DNA of 36,356 nucleotides from an uncultured delta proteobacterium. Lineage in GTDB: Bacteria > Myxococcota_A > Polyangia > Haliangiales > Haliangiaceae. Location of the stretch: contig CAADGB010000366.1 of NCBI GenBank assembly GCA_900696455.1, forward strand, positions 1-36,356, read 5' to 3'. The translations under genes and the position numbers were made by a program. Every line of letters starts with the position of its first letter. The stretch's first letter is position 1. Of this stretch, positions 27,960 to 36,356 are shown in pieces. The notes under the pieces are model-generated. The model saw only the letters and a list, made by a program, of their open reading frames with translations, was not told where the DNA came from and made no database searches.

Positions 27960-29102
27960 ATGACCTACCTGTTCGAGACCGAGGAGCACGCGGCGCTGCG
28001 CGCCCAGGCCCGCCGCTTCGCCGCCGAGCACATCGCCCCCCACGCCGCGCGCTGGGAGGAGGACGAGGAGTTCCCGGTGGAGCTCTACCGGGAGATCGCC
28101 CGGACCGGCCTCGCCGGCGTCGGCTACCCCGAGGAGGTCGGCGGCAGCGGCGGCGATCTCGGGCACATGCTGGCGGTCGCCGAGGAGCTGGTCCTGGCCG
28201 GGACCTCGGTGGGCGCGGTGGTCGGCCTCGGCAGCCACGGCATCGCGGCGCCGCCCATCGTCCGCTTCGGCACCCCCGAGCAGCGGCGGCGGTTCGTCGA
28301 GCCGGTGCTGCGCGGCGAGCAGATCTGCGCGCTGGGGGTGACCGAGCCCGGCGGCGGCAGCGACGTCGCCGGCCTCACCACGCGGGCGGTGCGCGACGGC
28401 GATCACTACGTGGTCACCGGCGCCAAGACCTTCATCACCTCGGGCTGCCGCGCCGACTGGGTGCTGACCGCGGTGCGCACCGGCGGCCCCGGCCACGGCG
28501 GCATCTCGTTCCTCGTCGTCGAGCGCGGCACGCCCGGGTTCGAGGTCTCGAGGAAGCTGCGCAAGACCGGGTGGTGGGCGTCGGACACCGCCGAGCTCGC
28601 GTTCGACGGCGCGCGGGTGCCGGTGGCCAACCGCGTCGGCCCCGAGCACGGCGCGTTCCCGATGATCATGTCGAACTTCGCCGGCGAGCGCCTGATGCTG
28701 GCCGGGCAGTGCGTCGCGATCGCCGAGCTCGCCTACCGCGAGGCCCGGCGCTACGCCCGCGAGCGGGTGGCCTTCGGCAAGCCCCTCGCCGGCTTCCAGG
28801 TCATCCGCCACAAGCTGGCCGACATGGCGACGCGCATCGCCGCCGCCCGCGCCCTCACCGGCGAGGCGGCGGTGCGGGTGAACCGCGGCGCGCCGGCGCC
28901 CGGGCTGTGCGCGATGGCCAAGAACGCCGCCACCGACATGTGCTCGGCGGTCGTCGACGAGGCGGTGCAGATCCACGGCGGCATGGGCTACATGCGCGAC
29001 GTCGTGGTCGAGCGCCTCTTCCGGGACGCCCGCCTCTACCCGATCGGCGGCGGCACCCGCGAGATCATGAACGAGATCATCTCCAAGACCGAGGGCTACT
29101 GA
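27960..29102 (+). CDS. Acyl-CoA dehydrogenase, isovaleryl-CoA dehydrogenase-like
   Basis: FAD enzyme that forms the 2,3-double bond of an acyl-CoA and passes electrons to ETF. The 380 residues show the usual three domains: helical N-terminus, beta domain (ALGVTEPGGGSDVAG, FITSGCRADWVL), and C-terminal helices (YARERVAFGKPLAGFQVIRH, VQIHGGMGYMRD). At the site where short- and medium-chain enzymes have the catalytic Glu (YEGTSEIQ) this protein has YPIGGGTREIM. A Glu occurs instead in FAGERLML, the position used by isovaleryl-CoA and long-chain dehydrogenases. With the carboxylase genes downstream this supports leucine catabolism. The stop overlaps the next start by 1 nt. Confidence 0.88.
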   Translation: MTYLFETEEHAALRAQARRFAAEHIAPHAARWEEDEEFPVELYREIARTGLAGVGYPEEVGGSGGDLGHMLAVAEELVLAGTSVGAVVGLGSHGIAAPPIVRFGTPEQRRRFVEPVLRGEQICALGVTEPGGGSDVAGLTTRAVRDGDHYVVTGAKTFITSGCRADWVLTAVRTGGPGHGGISFLVVERGTPGFEVSRKLRKTGWWASDTAELAFDGARVPVANRVGPEHGAFPMIMSNFAGERLMLAGQCVAIAELAYREARRYARERVAFGKPLAGFQVIRHKLADMATRIAAARALTGEAAVRVNRGAPAPGLCAMAKNAATDMCSAVVDEAVQIHGGMGYMRDVVVERLFRDARLYPIGGGTREIMNEIISKTEGY

Positions 29103-30586
29103 TGACGACCTCCGGGCTCGACGAGCCGGACGCGTCCGACGCCGGGCGCGCGGACGGCGCGGGTGGCGCGGGCGGCGCGGGCGCTGCGGCCGCCCCCCCC
29201 GGCCCGGCGCCGCGGCCGACCATCCCGCCGGCGTTCGTCGTCGCGCTGGCGATCATGGGGCTCGCCCGCGGCGGCTTCGCGCTGCTCCACGCCCACGCCG
29301 CCACCTCCCTGCCGTCGCAGGGCGGCTGGCTCGTCGAGCTGGCGGGCGTCGGCGCGTCGCTCCTGTGGGCCGGCACCACCCTGGCCGCGCTGGCGCTGCT
29401 CGGGGTCGGGTTCACCGAGCTGGCGCGCCGCGCCGGTCCCGGCGGTGACGGCGTGGTGCTGCGGATCGGCGCCGTCGCCGTCGCCGGGCTCGGGCTGTCC
29501 ACCGTGGTCGGGCTCTACGTCCTGCACTGGTGGATCCCGACCGGCGAGGCGACCGCGGCCCGCCACGAGACCTGGCGCTCGATCCAGACCTGGCTCGATC
29601 GGCTGCCGTTCGTGGCGGCGCCCGTGGCCAGCGGCGCCCTGGTCGTGGCCGGCCGTCGCCTGCGCACGGTGCGGCTCCTCGCCGGCCCGCTCCTCGTCGC
29701 CACCGCGCTGCGGTGGCCCCTGTCATCGCTCCGCGAGCTGATCTCGTACGCCCGGCCCGAGGACGGCGAGCTGTGGACGCAGGCGTTCATCGACCTCGCG
29801 ATCGGCGTCGCCTTCGCCGGCGCGCTCTTCGCGGTGGCGCTGGCCCTCGGCCGCGCCCTGCCACCGGCGCGGGTCGACCGGGTCCGCGCCGGCCAGGGCC
29901 TCGAGCGCGTCGGCTCGGCGCTGGTGGCGCGGGTGCTGATCCTGGTCGTGGTCGCGTTCACGCTGGTCATGACGGTCGGCGCGCGCTCGCCGGCCTTCGC
30001 CAGGCTGGCCGCGCTGGTGTTCCCGTTCGGCCTCCTGCTCGCCGGCCTCGCGCTGGTCACCGGGATGATCCAGGCCGGCGGGCTCGCCGCCGCCGGCGCC
30101 CCTCGCTACCGCCTCTACGCGGCGACGGCCCTCACCATCACCGCGCTGGCGATCGAGGCCCTCAAGGCCGTGGCCGGCTACGTGCTCCTGCGCCGCGGCC
30201 GCGGCGAGGGCTTCCCGCTGAGCGATCGGGTCGAGAGCGTCGCCGCGGCGCTGCCCTACCTGACGCCGCCCCTGGCCGTCGCCGGCCTGCTGTGCGTCCT
30301 GTGGGCGGCGGCGCCGTTGCGCCGCATGTCGGGCGCCGGCGTCGACGAGCGCGGCCTCCGCGGCGCCGCGCTCGCGCTGATCGCCTGCTCCGGCGCGGCG
30401 CTGGGGCTCCTGCGCTGGGCCGAGACCGGCGGCGTGCGCTCGGTGACCGGCTTCGTCATGCTCTCGCTCCTGATCGCGGTCGCCAACATCATCGCGCTCC
30501 TGGCGGTGGCGCGGATCTGCCCCCGCGTGGGCGAGGCGCTGCGCGGCGCGCCCGAGCTGCCGACCGCGGTGGCCACGGTCCGCTAG
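29102..30586 (+). CDS. Polytopic membrane protein, unknown
   Basis: 494 residues. The N-terminus is a Gly/Ala/Pro-rich cytoplasmic stretch (about 1-40) followed by roughly ten hydrophobic segments ([18 protein letters not shown] and [17 protein letters not shown] are examples). No catalytic or transporter motif is recognised. It overlaps the acyl-CoA dehydrogenase stop by 1 nt (TGATG), so the two are translationally coupled. Its role is unknown; the fixed position suggests a partner of the acyl-CoA pathway or a membrane sensor. Confidence 0.75.
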   Translation: MTTSGLDEPDASDAGRADGAGGAGGAGAAAAPPGPAPRPTIPPAFVVALAIMGLARGGFALLHAHAATSLPSQGGWLVELAGVGASLLWAGTTLAALALLGVGFTELARRAGPGGDGVVLRIGAVAVAGLGLSTVVGLYVLHWWIPTGEATAARHETWRSIQTWLDRLPFVAAPVASGALVVAGRRLRTVRLLAGPLLVATALRWPLSSLRELISYARPEDGELWTQAFIDLAIGVAFAGALFAVALALGRALPPARVDRVRAGQGLERVGSALVARVLILVVVAFTLVMTVGARSPAFARLAALVFPFGLLLAGLALVTGMIQAGGLAAAGAPRYRLYAATALTITALAIEALKAVAGYVLLRRGRGEGFPLSDRVESVAAALPYLTPPLAVAGLLCVLWAAAPLRRMSGAGVDERGLRGAALALIACSGAALGLLRWAETGGVRSVTGFVMLSLLIAVANIIALLAVARICPRVGEALRGAPELPTAVATVR

Positions 30587-30603
30587 CGCGCCGGGAGCTG
30601 CCG

Positions 30604-32022
30604 GTGACCATCCCCCGCCCCCTCGCTGCGGCGCCGGCGCTGCCGGTGACGCTCGCCGCGCTCGGCCTCGGCCCGGCGGTGGCGGCGCTGATGGTGAACG
30701 CGCGGCGCGTCGAGGTCCTGGGCTGGCAGGCCGGGACGTGGGCGCCCGGCCACGGCGATCCGTGGAGTGCGGCGCGGCTGTGGCTGCTCGGCGGGCGCGC
30801 CCTGGCGCTGGGCGCGGCGGTCACCGCCGGCGTCGCCGCCCTGACCCTGGCCCGTCGCCGGCGCTCGCCGGGGCTGGCCCTGACCACCGCCGCGCTCGTC
30901 TCCCTGGCGCTGGCGATCGCGGTCGAGCTGATCGCGACGTGGACCTGGCGCGGCGGGGCGGGCCCCGGCGCCTGGCACGATCGGGTGGTCGACGCGTGCG
31001 CGTGGGCGCGCGCGGCCGCCGTGCCGCTGGCCACCGCCGGGGTGTGCGCCGCGGCCTGGGCCGACCGCGGCGTGCGCGTCCTGACGCCGGCCACCCTCGG
31101 CGCCGCGCTGCTCGCCGCGCCGCCGCCGCCGCTCCTCGAACAGGCGTACGGCTGGGCCGAGCACGACGCCTACCGCTGGAGCAGCGAGGCCGGGACCTAC
31201 CTGCTCGTCCCCGACGCGCGCCTGTGGCTCGTGCCCGGGGCGCTCGCCGCCGCCGCCGCCGCCTGGGCGGTCATGGCGGCGCTGGTCGCCGCCCGCCTGC
31301 CGCCGCTGGTCGCCGGCAGCGTCGCGCCGCGCTCGCCGGCGCCGTCGCTGCGTCGCCTCGCCGTCGCCCTCGCCGTGGTCGCCGTGGTCGTGATCGCCGC
31401 CGGGCTGGCGGTCGCCCTGGCCCAGGGCCAGCCGTCGGCGCGCACCCACCCGCTCGAGCTCGTCGTGCCGGTCGCGGTCGCGGTCGCCGCCGCGCTCCTC
31501 GCCGCGGCGCTGCTCGAGCTCCTGCGCGCCGATCTGCCGCCGCGGGCGAGCCGCGCCCTGGCGGTCGCCGCCGTCCTCGTCGTGTGGATCGTGGCGGTGG
31601 TCGCCGCCCAGACCCTGTGGGCGCGCCGCGGCGCGCCGCGCCCGGGCTTCACGATCTTCGAGGACCCGTGGATGCCGGGGCTGGTCGGCGCGGCGGTGGC
31701 CGGGGCCGCGCTCCTCGCCCTCGCCGTCGGCCTCGACGCGCTGGCCCGCGCCGGCGGTCGCGCCCCGGCCCGCGGTCACGCCGCGATCGTCGCCCTGGCG
31801 CTGGTGGTCGGCGCCGCCACCGCGCCGTGGGTGCTCGGCTTCGGCACCCGCAGCCAGCCGCTCGACGGCCTCCGCGTCGCCACCCTGGGCTCGGCGGCGC
31901 TGGTCAACCTGGTGGCGGGGCTGGCCCTGGCCCGCGGCGCGTGGCGCGCCGCCGCGGACGCGGACGCGGACGCGCCAACATCGGCTTACTCGCCGGCCGT
32001 GGTCTCCGAGCTTCCGCGATAG
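30604..32022 (+). CDS. Polytopic membrane protein, unknown
   Basis: 472 residues with about 12 hydrophobic segments spread over the whole length ([39 protein letters not shown]). No family recognised. Two soluble loops stand out: [20 protein letters not shown] and [15 protein letters not shown]. The start GTG 30604 has GGGAG about 9 nt upstream and follows the previous membrane gene by 17 nt. The similar size and architecture of the two suggest they could be paralogues, but no clear sequence similarity is visible by eye. Confidence 0.75.
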   Translation: MTIPRPLAAAPALPVTLAALGLGPAVAALMVNARRVEVLGWQAGTWAPGHGDPWSAARLWLLGGRALALGAAVTAGVAALTLARRRRSPGLALTTAALVSLALAIAVELIATWTWRGGAGPGAWHDRVVDACAWARAAAVPLATAGVCAAAWADRGVRVLTPATLGAALLAAPPPPLLEQAYGWAEHDAYRWSSEAGTYLLVPDARLWLVPGALAAAAAAWAVMAALVAARLPPLVAGSVAPRSPAPSLRRLAVALAVVAVVVIAAGLAVALAQGQPSARTHPLELVVPVAVAVAAALLAAALLELLRADLPPRASRALAVAAVLVVWIVAVVAAQTLWARRGAPRPGFTIFEDPWMPGLVGAAVAGAALLALAVGLDALARAGGRAPARGHAAIVALALVVGAATAPWVLGFGTRSQPLDGLRVATLGSAALVNLVAGLALARGAWRAAADADADAPTSAYSPAVVSELPR

Positions 32023-32051
32023 AGTGGCCGCGGAGGTCACGCCCCCGCGCC

Positions 32052-33665
<1,614 letters not shown>

Positions 33666-33728
33666 CCCGAGCTCTGGCCTGGCTCCGCCCCCCGCTCCCC
33701 TGGTCCCCCCGCTCGCCCGACGATCACC

Positions 33729-35792
<2,064 letters not shown>

Positions 35793-35817
35793 TCGCGGCC
35801 CCCGGGGTGCCGACGGC

Positions 35818-36356
35818 CTAGGCGTCCTCGACGCCGGCGTCCACCGGCGGGTCGGGCATCGCGTCGACGCCCGCGTCGGGGCCGCCGCTCGGGCACGCCG
35901 CCACCGGCGCCGGCAGAGCGCCGGGGCTGGTGTCGGTGACGCGGATCGCGGCGAAGGTCGAGCCCGCGAGGTTGATCCCCGCCACCGTCCCGGTGACGTC
36001 GCCGCACACGACGTCGGCCGACAGGATGATCCCGGCGACCGCGCCGTCGAGCGCCTGGGCGGTGCCGCTCAGCGGGTTGGCCGCGGCCGGCAGGGTCCCC
36101 ACCACGCCGCCCGCGAAGGTGCCGTCGGTCGCGACCGCCATGCCCGTGGTCACGAACGGCGGCGGGAGCTCGACGCGGCCGTTCGGGCACGCGCCGGCGG
36201 CGGTGCACAGCGGGACGAGACTGCTGTCGAGGGTCGCCCCGGTCGCGGTCTCGGTGAGCGTGAACGTGGCGAGGAACTGGACGTAGTAAGCGGGGTCGTT
36301 CGAGGTCTCGAAGCCGCCCCGGACCGCGTAGAGGAAGGTGCCGCTGATGTCCGAGA
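35818..36356 (-). CDS. Secreted protein, C-terminal part (N-terminus outside window)
   Basis: About 178 codons open to the window edge, so the N-terminus and any signal peptide or lipobox lie beyond 36356. The visible part is beta-rich and low in charge (GTFLYAVRGGFETSNDP, YVQFLATFTLTETATG) and has four Cys (PLCTAAGACPN, VVCGDV, AACPSGG) that may form disulphides outside the cytoplasm. The last 20 residues are an Asp/Ala/Pro/Gly tail (DAGVDAMPDPPVDAGVEDA) of the kind found as linkers in myxobacterial lipoproteins. Family not recognised. It is convergent with the carboxylase alpha gene, 25 nt apart. Confidence 0.7.
   Translation of the reverse strand, partial: SDISGTFLYAVRGGFETSNDPAYYVQFLATFTLTETATGATLDSSLVPLCTAAGACPNGRVELPPPFVTTGMAVATDGTFAGGVVGTLPAAANPLSGTAQALDGAVAGIILSADVVCGDVTGTVAGINLAGSTFAAIRVTDTSPGALPAPVAACPSGGPDAGVDAMPDPPVDAGVEDA

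Overview
The window is very GC-rich (third codon positions are nearly all G or C) and densely coded. It reads as the chromosome of a myxobacterium, most like the Kofleriaceae/Haliangium side of Myxococcota. This is inferred from gene content: a Hanks-type Ser/Thr kinase with an N-terminal zinc ribbon, a Lys/Ala-rich histone H1-like protein, a helix-turn-helix/PTS-EIIA-like fusion, secreted proteins with Asp-Ala-Gly-Pro tails, and an isovaleryl-CoA dehydrogenase/methylcrotonyl-CoA carboxylase cluster. No rRNA, tRNA, CRISPR array, insertion sequence or phage gene was seen.

Region 1 (1-577, minus) is the N-terminal part of a conserved hypothetical protein.

Region 2 (719-14486, plus) is a branched-chain amino acid operon. 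It has a promoter, a 47-codon leader peptide rich in Leu/Val/Ile codons, a 10-bp antiterminator competing with a terminator hairpin, and then ilvD-ilvB-ilvN-ilvC-leuA-leuC-leuD-cimA-leuB and a malic enzyme. Most genes overlap by 4 nt (GTGA or ATGA). Together they make valine from pyruvate, leucine from 2-ketoisovalerate, and isoleucine through citramalate without threonine deaminase; the malic enzyme can supply pyruvate. IlvD has Gly where the family has its third Fe-S cluster cysteine.

Region 3 (14487-19762, minus) holds pcnB and a SAM methyltransferase, a repeat-rich gap with a 24-bp inverted repeat, a histone-like protein, an outer-membrane-type protein with an acidic stretch, and the kinase. 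Upstream of pcnB (19763-20090) is a gap of lower GC with a minus-strand promoter and a strong intrinsic terminator about 75 nt apart, which suggests a small RNA or an attenuated leader.

Region 4 (20091-25421) has two divergent pairs. A PrsW-like membrane protein and a membrane-anchored trypsin-like protease (minus) face an HTH/EIIA-like regulator (plus). A fatty-acid-hydroxylase-type diiron protein (minus) faces a TetR regulator (plus), with a palindromic operator between the last two. Several start codons here, like that of the ilv leader, lie 6-10 nt after a -10 element, which suggests leaderless transcripts.

Region 5 (25465-36356) has a hypothetical protein, a large SAM-dependent methyltransferase (minus), then acyl-CoA dehydrogenase, two polytopic membrane proteins and both subunits of a methylcrotonyl-CoA carboxylase-type enzyme. 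This cluster probably serves leucine/isovaleryl-CoA catabolism. The window ends in the C-terminal part of a secreted protein on the minus strand.
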